Position numbers and translations under genes: made by a program. The notes below the pieces were generated by a model. The model was not told the origin of the DNA, searched no databases, and saw nothing but the letters and a program-made list of their open reading frames with translations. Positions 16,533 through 26,547 of a stretch of DNA of 64,000 nt are shown here, piece by piece. Source of the stretch: JACVRW01 sp035705985 (GTDB lineage: Bacteria > Actinomycetota > Thermoleophilia > Solirubrobacterales > Thermoleophilaceae); assembly GCA_035705985.1 (NCBI GenBank), contig DASSVP010000023.1:1-64000 (forward strand), in the 5' to 3' direction. Within the stretch, counting starts at the first letter, position 1, and each line of letters opens with the position of its first letter.

Positions 16533-16538
16533 TACCCT
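16533..16538 (+). promoter_or_regulatory. Putative leaderless -10 box (TACCCT)
   Basis: TACCCT, 10 bases before the rpsF ATG, with no Shine-Dalgarno between; likely start point of the rpsF-ssb-rpsR-rplI transcript. Confidence 0.45.
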
Positions 16539-16548
16539 CTCCCGTCGC

Positions 16549-17088
16549 ATGTCCGGCCTCTATGACCTGATGCTGCTCGTCGATCCGACCGCTCCCGAGG
16601 AGCGGCGCACCGCCGTGGTCTCGGAGACCGAGTCGATGATGACCCAGGGCGGCGAGATCGTCGGCACCTACGACTGGGGCACCCGTCGGATGGCCTACGA
16701 GATCGACCACCGGCCGGAGGCCGACTACCGGCTCTACCAGTTCAACGGTGACAACGCCCTGCTCGACCGGCTGAACCAGCGCCTTCGCATCATGGACGGG
16801 GTGCTTCGGTTCCGAATCATCAAGGTCAAGCCCGGGCAGCCCACCCCGCCGCCGCCGGATCAGCAGGCGCCGCGTCGCCGCGAGGAGCGCGAGGCCCAGG
16901 ACACCAAGGTGGCGGCCAGGGCGGCCGCGGACGCGCCTCCGACGGACGACGAGGAGTACGCAGCCGTCCCGAGTGGCGCGGATGCCCCCGCGGACAGCCC
17001 CGTTCCGGACAGCCCCGTTCCGAACAGCCCCGTTCCGGGCAGCCCCGCTGCGGACATCCCAAGCGCGCCGGACAGCGCCGACGAGTAA
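16549..17088 (+). CDS. rpsF: Ribosomal protein bS6 with extended C-terminal tail
   Basis: 179 residues. The first ~95 residues are a typical S6 ferredoxin-like fold (GLYDLMLLVDP, GGEIVGTYDWGTRRMAYEI, YRLYQFNGD, LRIMDGVLRFRIIK). The remaining ~85 residues form an acidic, proline-rich tail ending in pentapeptide repeats of the type DSPVP. S6 binds 16S rRNA with S18 in the 30S platform, and the rpsF-ssb-rpsR-rplI order is widely conserved. The chosen ATG follows a TACCCT box by 10 bases. Many actinobacterial S6 proteins lack such a long tail; its function is unknown. Confidence 0.93.
   Translation: MSGLYDLMLLVDPTAPEERRTAVVSETESMMTQGGEIVGTYDWGTRRMAYEIDHRPEADYRLYQFNGDNALLDRLNQRLRIMDGVLRFRIIKVKPGQPTPPPPDQQAPRRREEREAQDTKVAARAAADAPPTDDEEYAAVPSGADAPADSPVPDSPVPNSPVPGSPAADIPSAPDSADE
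16993..17052 (+). repeat. 15-bp tandem repeat in the rpsF tail
   Basis: Four units of 15 bases: GACAGCCCCGTTCCG twice, then an AACAG variant, then a diverged GGCAGCCCCGCTGCG. In frame they encode DSPVP, DSPVP, NSPVP and GSPAA. Confidence 0.85.
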
Positions 17089-17182
17089 CCGTTCGGCGCC
17101 GAATCGTCACGCGGCCGCGAAAGACCCCGCTCTTTTCGGCACTTTCCTGGGCGCGGACGCCCGAGCGCTCCGATCGCGAATG

Positions 17183-17188
17183 TACTCT
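17183..17188 (+). promoter_or_regulatory. Putative ssb -10 box (TACTCT)
   Basis: TGTACTCT upstream of ssb in the 141-base rpsF-ssb gap gives an extended-looking -10. Unlike the leaderless boxes it is 41 bases from the ATG, and a Shine-Dalgarno AGGAGG follows at about 17212-17217. Confidence 0.35.
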
Positions 17189-17229
17189 CGATCGACGGTC
17201 TTCGAGCAGGACAGGAGGAATGCAGCCTC

Positions 17230-17691
17230 ATGGCAGCAACGAACATCAACAGGGTCGTACTCACCGGCAACCTGACCCGCGACCCTGAGCTCCGGCACAC
17301 AAGCGGCGGTACCGCGGTCTGCAGCCTGCGGGTGGCGTCGAACACCCGGCGCAAGGACCAGTCGACCGGCGAGTGGGTCGACAAGCCGAACTACTTCGAC
17401 GTAACGGTCTGGGGCGCACAGGGCGAGAACTGCGCCCAGTACCTGTCAAAGGGCCGCCCGATCGCGGTCGACGGGCGCCTCGAGTGGCGTGAGTGGCAGG
17501 ACAAGGAAACCGGGCAGAAGCGGCAGGCGATCGATATCATTGCCGACTCCGTCCAGTTCCTCGGCTCCCGCGAGGGTGGCGAGAACGGCGGCCGCTTCAC
17601 GCCTCAGAGCGACGTTCCGGCAGATACCGCGGACTTCGCGCCGGCGCCGGTGGCTGCCGGAGGGACGACGGACGACGACATTCCGTTCTGA
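17230..17691 (+). CDS. ssb: Single-stranded DNA-binding protein
   Basis: 153 residues. The OB fold covers about residues 1-110: INRVVLTGNLTRDPELR, a conserved VASNTRRKDQ loop, and NYFDVTVWGAQGENCAQYL, GRPIAVDGRLEWREWQD. A low-complexity linker leads to the acidic tip DDDIPF that recruits replication and repair partners. Binds single-stranded DNA during replication and recombination. The ATG has a Shine-Dalgarno AGGAGGAA at about 11 bases. The gene lies in the conserved rpsF-ssb-rpsR-rplI block just upstream of dnaB. Confidence 0.97.
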   Translation: MAATNINRVVLTGNLTRDPELRHTSGGTAVCSLRVASNTRRKDQSTGEWVDKPNYFDVTVWGAQGENCAQYLSKGRPIAVDGRLEWREWQDKETGQKRQAIDIIADSVQFLGSREGGENGGRFTPQSDVPADTADFAPAPVAAGGTTDDDIPF

Positions 17692-17721
17692 TCCCGGATC
17701 AGCGAGTACGCAGGAGCACAA

Positions 17722-18003
17722 GTGGCGAAGCAGCGTGGTGGAACACCGACGCGGGACCGCAAGCGCGGGCCCCGCGGCAAGGGCGCCCCTGGGGGGCGCT
17801 TCAAGCCGTGCCCGTTCTGCCGGGAGAAGATCGACGTCGTCGACTACAAGGACCTCTCAGCGCTCCGCCGCGCGATCAGCGACAAGGGCAAGATCCGCTC
17901 TTCGCGCGTGACCGGCGCATGCCGCCGTCACCAGTCTCAGCTCGCCACCGCGGTCAAGCGCGCGCGTGAGCTGGGGCTCCTGCCGTACGTCGCCGACAGG
18001 TAG
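17722..18003 (+). CDS. rpsR: Ribosomal protein bS18 (zinc-binding type)
   Basis: 93 residues starting at GTG after an AGGAG Shine-Dalgarno. The S18 core is seen as DYKDLSALRRAIS, GKIRSSRVTGAC and QSQLATAVKRARELGLLPY. Cysteines in KPCPFC and a later GACRRH form a likely zinc ribbon, so this is the zinc-containing (C+) form; bacteria with two S18 copies switch to a cysteine-free form under zinc shortage. S18 pairs with S6 on the 30S platform. The N-terminus is basic and glycine-rich. Confidence 0.96.
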   Translation: MAKQRGGTPTRDRKRGPRGKGAPGGRFKPCPFCREKIDVVDYKDLSALRRAISDKGKIRSSRVTGACRRHQSQLATAVKRARELGLLPYVADR

Positions 18004-18016
18004 GCGACGGACCATC

Positions 18017-18469
18017 ATGGCCCAGGCAATCCTCCTGAAGGACGTGGACACCCTCGGAGAGCGCGGCGACGTCATCGACGTCTCGCCGGGCTACCTCCGC
18101 AACTTCCTCGTGCCGCGCAAGCTGGCCCAGCCCGCCACGCCCGGCGCGATCGCGGAGTCGCAGCGGCGCCGTGAGCTCGCGGAGCAGGCTGTCGCCGACG
18201 CGGCCGCCAAGGCCGAGGAAACCGCGGCGCTCCTGAGGAAGACCGTCCTGACGATCTCGCACCAGGCGGGCGACGACGGCCGGCTGTTCGGCTCCGTCAC
18301 CTCGCAGGAGATCGTCGACGCGATCCGTCAGGCACGCGGGGTGCGGCTCGACAAGCGTCGCGTCCAGCTGGAGGAGCCGATCAGGACCACGGGCACGCAC
18401 ATGGTCTCCGTCGAGGTCTCCGACGGCGTGACGGCAGACGTGAAGACGATCGTCACGCCACAGGCGTAG
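18017..18469 (+). CDS. rplI: Ribosomal protein bL9
   Basis: 150 residues. The N-terminal domain is typical L9: AQAILLKDVDTLGERGDVIDV and SPGYLRNFLVPRKLA. A long connecting helix follows (about 45-75), then a C-terminal rRNA-binding domain with LFGSVTSQEIVDAI and the strand DKRRVQLEEPIR. L9 extends from the 50S L1-stalk base. The ATG lies 13 bases after rpsR. Last of the four ribosomal/ssb genes before dnaB. Confidence 0.97.
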   Translation: MAQAILLKDVDTLGERGDVIDVSPGYLRNFLVPRKLAQPATPGAIAESQRRRELAEQAVADAAAKAEETAALLRKTVLTISHQAGDDGRLFGSVTSQEIVDAIRQARGVRLDKRRVQLEEPIRTTGTHMVSVEVSDGVTADVKTIVTPQA

Positions 18470-18479
18470 AGCCGGCCGC

Positions 18480-19877
18480 GTGGCCGTAGCCGTCCCGCCC
18501 GAGGCAGCGGTCGGCGTCCCGCCCCACAACGAGGAGGCCGAGGCCTCCGTCCTAGGGGCCATCCTGCTCACGGAGCAGGCGCTCGACGGCGTCCTGCTCG
18601 AGGTCGGCCTGCGCGCGCACGACTTCTACCGGCCGCGTCACGGCGCGATCTTCCAGGCGATGATCCGCCTGAAGGAGAAGGCAACCCCGGAGGCGGTGGA
18701 CGCGCTCACGGTCGCCGAGGAGCTGCGCCGCGGCGGCGAGCTCGAGAAGGCCGGCGGGGAGCCGTACCTCCACTCGCTCCCCACCGTCGTGCCCGCCGTG
18801 GGAGCGGTCCTCGACTACGCGCGCATAGTCAAGGAGCACTCGCTGCTTCGCAGCGTGCTGAAGGCGACGCGCGAGATCCAGGACGACGTGGCCGCCCACC
18901 GGGGCGAGGCGCGCGAGCTGATCGAACGCGCCGAGTCGGTCCTGTTCAAGATCGGCCACGACGGCGGCATGTCGGAGATGCGGTCGCTCGAGGCGATCCT
19001 CCACGACGAGATCGACAAGCTCGAGGAGCTCTCGAAGACCGACGTAGGCCTCACCGGCACCCCCTCGGGCTTCTCGGACCTCGACGCACTCACGGGCGGC
19101 TTCCAGCCGGGCAACCTGATCGTGCTGGCGGCGCGTCCCTCCATGGGCAAGAGCGCCGCCGCCACGAACATCGCCGAGTACGCCGCCGTGGAGGCCGGCG
19201 TGCCGGTGGCGCTGTTCTCGCTCGAGATGTCCGAGACCGAGTTGGCGCACCGCTTCCTCGCCTCGCAGGCGCGCGTGTCGAGCGACGATCTGCGGAAGGG
19301 GCGCGTGCGCGCGGAGAAGTGGCCAAAGGTGCTCCAGGCAGTGGAGAAGCTCGCCCGCGCGCCGATCTTCGTGGACGATTCGAGCGACATGAGCGTGCTG
19401 GAGCTGCGCGCGAAGTCGCGCCGGCTGGCGGCGCGGCACGGTCTCGGGCTCGTGGTGGTGGACTACCTGCAGCTGATGCGCCCGGAGGGTCGGCCGGAGA
19501 GCAGCCGCGTCGAGCAGATCGGCCAGATCAGCCGCGGCCTGAAGATCCTCGCGCGCGAGCTCGAGGTGCCGGTGATCGCCGTGTCACAGCTCTCGCGCGC
19601 GGTCGAGTCGCGCAACCCGCCGGTGCCGATGCTCTCCGATCTTCGCGAAAGCGGTTCGATCGAGCAGGACGCGGACGTCGTGATGTTCATCTACCGCGAC
19701 GAGTACTACAACAAGGAGTCCGAGCGGCTCGGAGAGGCGGACTTCATCGTCGCCAAGCACCGGAACGGGCCGATCGGCGAGGTGTCGCTCACCTTCCTGC
19801 CGAAGTATCCGAAGTTCGCGAACCTCTACCGGGACCGCGCCGCCGAGCCGATGCCGCCGCAGGACGCGGCGGTCTAG
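18480..19877 (+). CDS. dnaB: Replicative DNA helicase DnaB
   Basis: 465 residues from a GTG 10 bases after rplI. N-terminal domain: PHNEEAEASVLGAIL and FYRPRHGAIFQAM; RecA-like motor domain from about residue 180, with GFQPGNLIVLAARPSMGKSA (Walker A), FSLEMSETELAHRFLA, and Walker B-type LGLVVVDYLQLM, followed by SQLSRAVESR and LRESGSIEQDADVV. It forms the hexameric helicase that unwinds DNA at the fork. No intein is inserted, unlike several actinobacterial dnaB genes. A DciA-type loader gene is encoded near the origin at 57100-57408. Confidence 0.97.
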   Translation: MAVAVPPEAAVGVPPHNEEAEASVLGAILLTEQALDGVLLEVGLRAHDFYRPRHGAIFQAMIRLKEKATPEAVDALTVAEELRRGGELEKAGGEPYLHSLPTVVPAVGAVLDYARIVKEHSLLRSVLKATREIQDDVAAHRGEARELIERAESVLFKIGHDGGMSEMRSLEAILHDEIDKLEELSKTDVGLTGTPSGFSDLDALTGGFQPGNLIVLAARPSMGKSAAATNIAEYAAVEAGVPVALFSLEMSETELAHRFLASQARVSSDDLRKGRVRAEKWPKVLQAVEKLARAPIFVDDSSDMSVLELRAKSRRLAARHGLGLVVVDYLQLMRPEGRPESSRVEQIGQISRGLKILARELEVPVIAVSQLSRAVESRNPPVPMLSDLRESGSIEQDADVVMFIYRDEYYNKESERLGEADFIVAKHRNGPIGEVSLTFLPKYPKFANLYRDRAAEPMPPQDAAV

Positions 19878-21860
<1,983 letters not shown>

Positions 21861-21876
21861 GGCGCAATCAAACCAT

Positions 21877-22344
21877 CTAGGCCAGCTCGAAGAACACGAG
21901 CGCCGCTATCCAGCCGACCCACAGGAGCCACAGCGCGGCGCCGGCCGCCAGCACCGCCTTCTCTCCCCCGGAGACGGGCGCCTCGACCGCAAGGCCCTGC
22001 GTGCGCCTGTCCCAGAGCTCGTTGAACTTGCCGAGCGCGATGCTGTACGTCACGACGGGCGCCAGCGCACCGCCGATCGTGTACAGCGCGACCTCCAGGC
22101 CGGGCAGCCCGTTCCAGCGGCGCAGGTCGTCCAGATCGCGGTAGAGCCAGTACAGGACGAAGATGTTCCAGATCGGGACGACCAGCCCGATGGAGTGGAG
22201 CACCGCGTCGTCGCGGCCACGCGCCAGCTCGCCGTCGAGCAGCCTCCGGGTGCGGTGGAACCAGAAGACGAGCCAGAGGCCCGCGCTCAGGAGTGTGAAG
22301 CCCCAGTCCCGCCCGACGCTGTACCTCACCCCGTACGGGTTCAC
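21877..22344 (-). CDS. Small membrane protein, DUF4234-like
   Basis: 155 residues from a GTG overlapping the stop of the upstream gene (GTGA). Four predicted membrane helices. The middle section with FWFHRTRRLLDGEL, a Pro-containing helix VVPIWNIFVLYWLYRDLDDL and a later helix resembles DUF4234 proteins, small membrane proteins of unknown function in many Gram-positive bacteria. It is the last gene of a minus-strand run that begins at tRNA-Lys. The family call is tentative. Confidence 0.5.
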   Translation of the reverse strand: MNPYGVRYSVGRDWGFTLLSAGLWLVFWFHRTRRLLDGELARGRDDAVLHSIGLVVPIWNIFVLYWLYRDLDDLRRWNGLPGLEVALYTIGGALAPVVTYSIALGKFNELWDRRTQGLAVEAPVSGGEKAVLAAGAALWLLWVGWIAALVFFELA

Positions 22345-22997
22345 ACGCCGGCGGGCTCGAGCACGATCTGCTCGCCGCGCCGCAGGAAGCGCAGCCCGAG
22401 GGCGAGCGCGCCGAGCATGGCGGTGACCGTGAGCGTGACCTGCACGCTCAGGAGGCCCTCGCGGCTCCAATAGACGTCCTCGAGCTCCAGCAGCAGGGCC
22501 GACTCGTCCAGCGTCAGGCCCATGCCCACTCCGAACGGCACGGCGAGCCAGGGCTCGAGCCGCTCGTTTCGGGTCAGGAGCGCGCCGGTGCCCGAGGCGA
22601 AGGCCATGATGATCCCCGGCACGTAGTGGTGGATGTGCCGGTGGCCGACGCGCACATTGCGGAACGGCCCGAAGCTCCGCCGGCCACGCAGGAGGTACGT
22701 CACCGAGCGGGCCAGGATGAAGGTCGTCGCGAACGAGGCCAGCAGGTTGAACATGGAGTTCTCGCGCGTCGAGACCACGCGGTAGCCCTCGCGGGCCACC
22801 TGGGCCGTCTCGGCGACCGCCTTCTCGCCGGCGCGGATCGGGTGATGGGCGCCGCTGAGCGAGTGCGCCGACCCCCGCCGCCACACGCGGCGCAGCTCCA
22901 CGCCCACGACGGCGCCCACGACCGCCGTTGCGGCGGCACCGAGCACGAGCGTGCCACGGCCCGGCTGGAGCGAACGATGCCGGTGGGGGCGCCTCAC
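22341..22997 (-). CDS. Polytopic membrane protein, unknown function
   Basis: 218 residues from a GTG overlapping the acyltransferase stop (GTGA). About five membrane segments: near residues 18-36, 82-102, 122-142, 150-170 and 188-206. A conserved-looking histidine cluster GHRHIHHYVPGI sits at the start of the third helix, and DESALLLELEDVYW in the fourth has several acidic residues within the membrane region, so metal or proton handling is possible. I do not recognise the family. It lies between the acyltransferase and a DUF4234-like gene and is probably cotranscribed. Confidence 0.6.
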   Translation of the reverse strand: MRRPHRHRSLQPGRGTLVLGAAATAVVGAVVGVELRRVWRRGSAHSLSGAHHPIRAGEKAVAETAQVAREGYRVVSTRENSMFNLLASFATTFILARSVTYLLRGRRSFGPFRNVRVGHRHIHHYVPGIIMAFASGTGALLTRNERLEPWLAVPFGVGMGLTLDESALLLELEDVYWSREGLLSVQVTLTVTAMLGALALGLRFLRRGEQIVLEPAGV

Positions 22998-23683
22998 CGC
23001 ACCACCCGGGCGGGCACGCCCATGACGAGCGCGCCAGGAGGAACGTCCGAGGTGACGACGGCGCCCGCGGCCACGAATGCCTCCTCGCCGACCTCGACGC
23101 CGGGCAACAGCACCGCTCCGGCGCCGATGCGGCAGCCGCGCCGCAGGGTCGCGCCGCGCAGCTCCATGCCCTCCGGACGCCGTCCGGCGGTCGGGTCGTT
23201 GGTGAGCAGCGCGCCGGGCGCGATGAAGACGTCGTCCTCCACGACCGAGCGGGCGGTCACGTACGCGCCCGTCTGCATACGCACGCGTGCGCCCACGCGC
23301 ACGTCGAAGTCCACGGACACGCCCCGCCCCACGACGGACTCGTCCCCGATCTCGGCGCGCTCACGCACGTGCGCCTGGTCGCCGACCACGCAGCGCGCCC
23401 CGATGCTCGCACCGGCCAGCACCACGGCTCCCGCTCCGATCGTGGTGCCGGTGCCCACGCTCGCCACGGCGCCCTCGTCGGCCGGCGCCGCGCTCGAGTA
23501 CTTGCCGAGCGCGAGCGGCTTGCCGATCACGCAGCCGTCCTGAAGCCGGGCACCGGCCCCGATCCGCGAGCCCGCGTGCAGCACCACGTGGCCGCCGAGC
23601 TCGACGTCGTCCGGCAGCTCGACGCCGGCGCCGAGCAGCAGGCCGGGCGCGCGGTCGGAGGGCGTCAGCTCAGCGGCGGGCAA
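22994..23683 (-). CDS. Hexapeptide-repeat acyltransferase (left-handed beta-helix)
   Basis: 229 residues from a TTG that overlaps the oxidoreductase end by 14 bases. Nearly the whole protein is built of hexapeptide repeats ([LIV]GxGxx), e.g. AGVELPDDVELGGHVVLHAG, IGAGARLQDGCVIG, VGTGTTIGAGAVV, IGARCVVG and IGAGAVLLPGVEVGE, and ends with the typical VPPGALVMGVPARVVR. Such trimers N- or O-acetylate sugars. With the neighbouring epimerase and oxidoreductase it looks like a WbpD-type UDP-amino-sugar acetyltransferase. Substrate is inferred from context. Confidence 0.82.
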   Translation of the reverse strand: MPAAELTPSDRAPGLLLGAGVELPDDVELGGHVVLHAGSRIGAGARLQDGCVIGKPLALGKYSSAAPADEGAVASVGTGTTIGAGAVVLAGASIGARCVVGDQAHVRERAEIGDESVVGRGVSVDFDVRVGARVRMQTGAYVTARSVVEDDVFIAPGALLTNDPTAGRRPEGMELRGATLRRGCRIGAGAVLLPGVEVGEEAFVAAGAVVTSDVPPGALVMGVPARVVR

Positions 23684-24662
23684 GGGACGCGCTCTCCGTG
23701 AGCGATCGCTGGAGCTGCTCGAGCACGCGAACCACGCGCAACCCCGCCTCCCCGTCCGAGCGCGGCTCGCGGCCCTCGCGAACGCAGTCCACGAAGTGCC
23801 GGCACTCGATCCGCAGCGGCTCCTCGTTCGAGACCCGGGGCGAAAACGCGTCACCGGACCGGGCGATGTACTCCCCGTATGACGAGTAATCCTCGTCGAA
23901 GCCCTTGTCGTAGACCGTGAGCTTCCGCTCGAGCTCCATGTCGTCGAAGCTCGCCATCCGCTTCGAGCCGACGACGGTGAAGCGCCGCTCCTTGTGCGGG
24001 TCGAGCCACGAGAGGTGCATGTGCGCCGTGAGGCCGGACTCGAAGCGCATGAACGCGAAGACGACGTCCTCCACGCCCGCCTTCACGTAGCTCTCCCCCA
24101 CGGCCGTGCATTCGTACGGCTCCTCGCCGGCCAGCCGCAGGATCACGGACACGTCGTGCGCCCCGAGCGACCACAGCGCGTTCTCGTCCTGGCGGTGCTT
24201 CCCCAGGTTCAGCCGGTGCGAGTAGACGTAGCGGAGCTCGCCGAGCTCGCCGGAGCGCACCAGGTCGCTCAGCTGCTCGATGCCCGGGTGGTACTCCAGC
24301 AGGTGGCCGACCATGAGCACGCGCTCCGCCGAGCGCGCGGCGTCCACGACGGCCTGCGCCTCCTGCTCGGAGCGTCCCAGCGGCTTCTCGACGAAGCAGT
24401 GCTTCCCGGCGGCGAGCACCCGCTGGGCCAGCTCGGCGTGTGTTGGCACAGGCGTCGCCACGGCCACCGCGTCCAGCGAGTCGTCCGCGAGGAGGTCGTC
24501 GAGCGAGGTCGTGGCCTGCGCCGACGGGAAGGCCGCTCCCCAGCGCGCGAGCGCCTCGTCGGACGCGTCGCACAGCCAGCGCAGCTCGGCGTCCGGAAGC
24601 CTGTCGAAGTTACGGGCGAGGTTCGGGCCCCAGTAGCCGAGGCCTACGACCCCGATCTTCAT
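23670..24662 (-). CDS. Gfo/Idh/MocA-family sugar oxidoreductase
   Basis: 330 residues. N-terminal Rossmann fold with GVVGLGYWGPNLARNF; then AVAVATPVPTHAELA and the family signature VEKPLGRSEQEA (EKP). The C-terminal substrate domain includes NLGKHRQDENALWSLGAHDVSV, where the catalytic His of HD sits. It probably oxidises the C3 hydroxyl of a UDP-amino sugar with NAD, as WbpB/WlbA do. ATG overlaps the end of wecB (ATGA). Together with the epimerase and acyltransferase it forms three of the four steps of a Wbp-like pathway. Confidence 0.85.
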   Translation of the reverse strand: MKIGVVGLGYWGPNLARNFDRLPDAELRWLCDASDEALARWGAAFPSAQATTSLDDLLADDSLDAVAVATPVPTHAELAQRVLAAGKHCFVEKPLGRSEQEAQAVVDAARSAERVLMVGHLLEYHPGIEQLSDLVRSGELGELRYVYSHRLNLGKHRQDENALWSLGAHDVSVILRLAGEEPYECTAVGESYVKAGVEDVVFAFMRFESGLTAHMHLSWLDPHKERRFTVVGSKRMASFDDMELERKLTVYDKGFDEDYSSYGEYIARSGDAFSPRVSNEEPLRIECRHFVDCVREGREPRSDGEAGLRVVRVLEQLQRSLTESASLARR

Positions 24663-25732
24663 AGGCGCTGAGTGTAGGCGGCGAGCACGTCGCAAACGCG
24701 CTCGGCAGCATGGCCGCCGCCGTACAGCTCGGGACGCTCGGCGGGCGGAGTCCGCTCCACGGCCGCCAGCGCGGCCTCGCGGTCCAGGTCCACGAGCACG
24801 TTCCAGCCGCTCTCCACGGTCTCGACCCACTCGGTCGTGTCTCGCAGAGTCACGCACGGGACCCCCAGGAGATACGCCTCCTTCTGGACGCCGCCCGAGT
24901 CCGTGAGGACCGCGCGCGCGTGCCTGGCGAGCTTGAGGAAGTCGAGGTAGCCGAGCGGCGGCGCGAGCTCCACGTGCTCCGCGCGCTCCAGCCTCTCGAA
25001 CAGGTCCGCGGCCTGCAGGCGCGCCTCGGTACGGAAGTGCACCGGGAATACCACCTTCCGCGGCAGCGCCTCGATCAGCTCCACCAGCTTCGCCAGCCGC
25101 CCGGGGTCGTCCACGTTGCCGGACCGGTGCGCGGTCATGACGAGGTACTCGCCGGGCTCGAGGCCGCGAGCCTCCAGGATCCGCGAGCGCTCCTCGGCGA
25201 TGTCGCGGAAGGTGAGCGAGACGTCCGCCATCACGTCGCCCACCAGGTGCGCCTCGCCCGCGGCGTGCTCGCGCTCGAGGTTCGCCATCGCCGTCTCGGT
25301 GGAGCAGAGGAGCAGGTCGCTCGCGTGGTCCGTGAGCACGCGGTTCAGCTCCTCCGGCATCGACCGGTCGAACGAGCGCATGCCGGCCTCGACGTGGCCG
25401 GTGGGAATGCCCGCCTGAGCGGCGGCGATCGCGCCGGCGAGCGTCGTGTTCGTGTCTCCATAGACCAGCACCAGCGCGGGACGGAGCGCCTCGAGGATCG
25501 GCTCGAGACCCGCCAGGATCCGCGCGGTCTGCGCGGTGTTGGTGCCGCCGCCTGCGTCGAGCTGGCGCTCGGGGGCGGGCACGCCCAGCTCCTCGAAGAA
25601 GATGCGCGACAGCTCGTCGTCGTAGTGCTGGCCCGAGTGGACGATGACCTCGTCGCTCAGGTCACGCAGCCGACGCGAGACCGCAGCCGCCTTCACGAAC
25701 TGCGGGCGGTTGCCGATGACCGTCAGGATCAG
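24659..25732 (-). CDS. wecB: UDP-N-acetylglucosamine 2-epimerase, non-hydrolysing
   Basis: 357 residues. Family motifs: ILTVIGNRPQFVKAAAV at the N-terminus, SGQHYDDELS, VYGDTNTTLAGA, HVEAGMRSFDRSMPEELNR, MTAHRSGNVDD and LTDSGGVQKEAYLLGVPCVTLR. It interconverts UDP-GlcNAc and UDP-ManNAc, giving the precursor for wall or exopolysaccharide amino sugars. No ATG, GTG or TTG lies near the proper N-terminus; a CTG overlaps the aminotransferase stop in a CTGA junction and gives exactly the family N-terminus, so CTG is the likely start. Confidence 0.88.
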   Translation of the reverse strand: MILTVIGNRPQFVKAAAVSRRLRDLSDEVIVHSGQHYDDELSRIFFEELGVPAPERQLDAGGGTNTAQTARILAGLEPILEALRPALVLVYGDTNTTLAGAIAAAQAGIPTGHVEAGMRSFDRSMPEELNRVLTDHASDLLLCSTETAMANLEREHAAGEAHLVGDVMADVSLTFRDIAEERSRILEARGLEPGEYLVMTAHRSGNVDDPGRLAKLVELIEALPRKVVFPVHFRTEARLQAADLFERLERAEHVELAPPLGYLDFLKLARHARAVLTDSGGVQKEAYLLGVPCVTLRDTTEWVETVESGWNVLVDLDREAALAAVERTPPAERPELYGGGHAAERVCDVLAAYTQRL

Positions 25733-26547
25733 CCGGCCGACAGCTCCTCTTCGATCCGGCGGCGCAGCGCGTCGCGCACCTCGCGCGTCCGCTCCCCCTC
25801 CGGGAGCTCGATCTCCTCGATGGCGGCGATCGACTGGACCTCGCGCGTGGTGGAGGCGAGGAACGCCTCGCGGGCAGAGCGGATGTCGTCCATGGTGCAC
25901 GGGCGCTCTGTGACGTCCGCGACCTCCATCACGCGGTGCCGCGTGATCGACGCGAGGATGTGCTCGCTGAGCTGCGGCGTGTTGATCGTGTCCTCGGGGT
26001 CCACCCAGAAGAGCGACGAGGTGGGCGCCTCCAGCACGCGCCCGTGCGGCGTCACGAGCAGCGCCTCGTCGAAGCCGCGCTCGCGCGCGAGCCGCCCGCA
26101 GAGCATGTTCGCCCCGTAGGAGAGCGACTTGATCCCGTCGAGCACGCGCGTGGGCGCGTACTCCACCACCCCGAGCCGCACCCGCTCGGGCGACGGCGGC
26201 AGCGGCTCCGTGAGCAGGAGCCGGTGGCCGCCGCGAGTCAGCACCACCCGCAGGCAGCCATCGAAGTCGGCGCCTCCGCGCTCATCGAGGAGAGCGGGGA
26301 TCTCGCTCTCCAGCTCGGCTCTCGGCACCCCCTCGAGTCGAAGGTTCGCCGCCGAACGCTCCAGCCGGTCCAGATGATCGCGAAGCGCGAACGGCCGCCC
26401 GTCGTAGACGCGGATGACCTCGAAGGCGCCGTCGCCGCGGAGCAGCCCTTCATCCGTAGCGGGGATGGTGGCCTCCCGCGCGGGCAGGGTGCTGCCGTCG
26501 ACGCAGGCGAGCTCAGCGATGGTGGTGGGGGCGGCGAGCTCGTCCAA
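25729..26547 (-). CDS. Class IV PLP aminotransferase (BCAT / D-amino acid / ADC lyase family)
   Basis: 272 residues. Fold-type IV motifs: EATIPATDEGLLRGDGAFEVIRVYDG near residue 25, the catalytic Lys in GIKSLSYGANML near 150, and LEAPTSSLFWVD, the phosphate-binding turn. Substrate could be a branched-chain amino acid, a D-amino acid or 4-amino-4-deoxychorismate. The only plausible start is a TTG that begins at the base next to the 3' end of tRNA-Lys, so tRNA processing could create a leaderless mRNA. The wecB gene follows with a 4-base overlap. Confidence 0.85.
   Translation of the reverse strand: MDELAAPTTIAELACVDGSTLPAREATIPATDEGLLRGDGAFEVIRVYDGRPFALRDHLDRLERSAANLRLEGVPRAELESEIPALLDERGGADFDGCLRVVLTRGGHRLLLTEPLPPSPERVRLGVVEYAPTRVLDGIKSLSYGANMLCGRLARERGFDEALLVTPHGRVLEAPTSSLFWVDPEDTINTPQLSEHILASITRHRVMEVADVTERPCTMDDIRSAREAFLASTTREVQSIAAIEEIELPEGERTREVRDALRRRIEEELSAG

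Larger units (their letters stand above)
16125..16548. other. 424-base intergenic region with palindrome
   Basis: Between otsA and rpsF there is no confident gene. The stretch holds the tag GCGGTGAAGG at 16200-16209, a long imperfect palindrome (16231-16283) with an A/T-rich centre unusual for this genome, a doubtful minus-strand signal-peptide-like frame, and the rpsF -10 box. Confidence 0.6.

Noticed and set aside
16243..16548. Upstream extension of the rpsF frame
   Set aside because: S6 proteins begin at the ATG at 16549; the upstream codons are low-complexity and include the palindrome.
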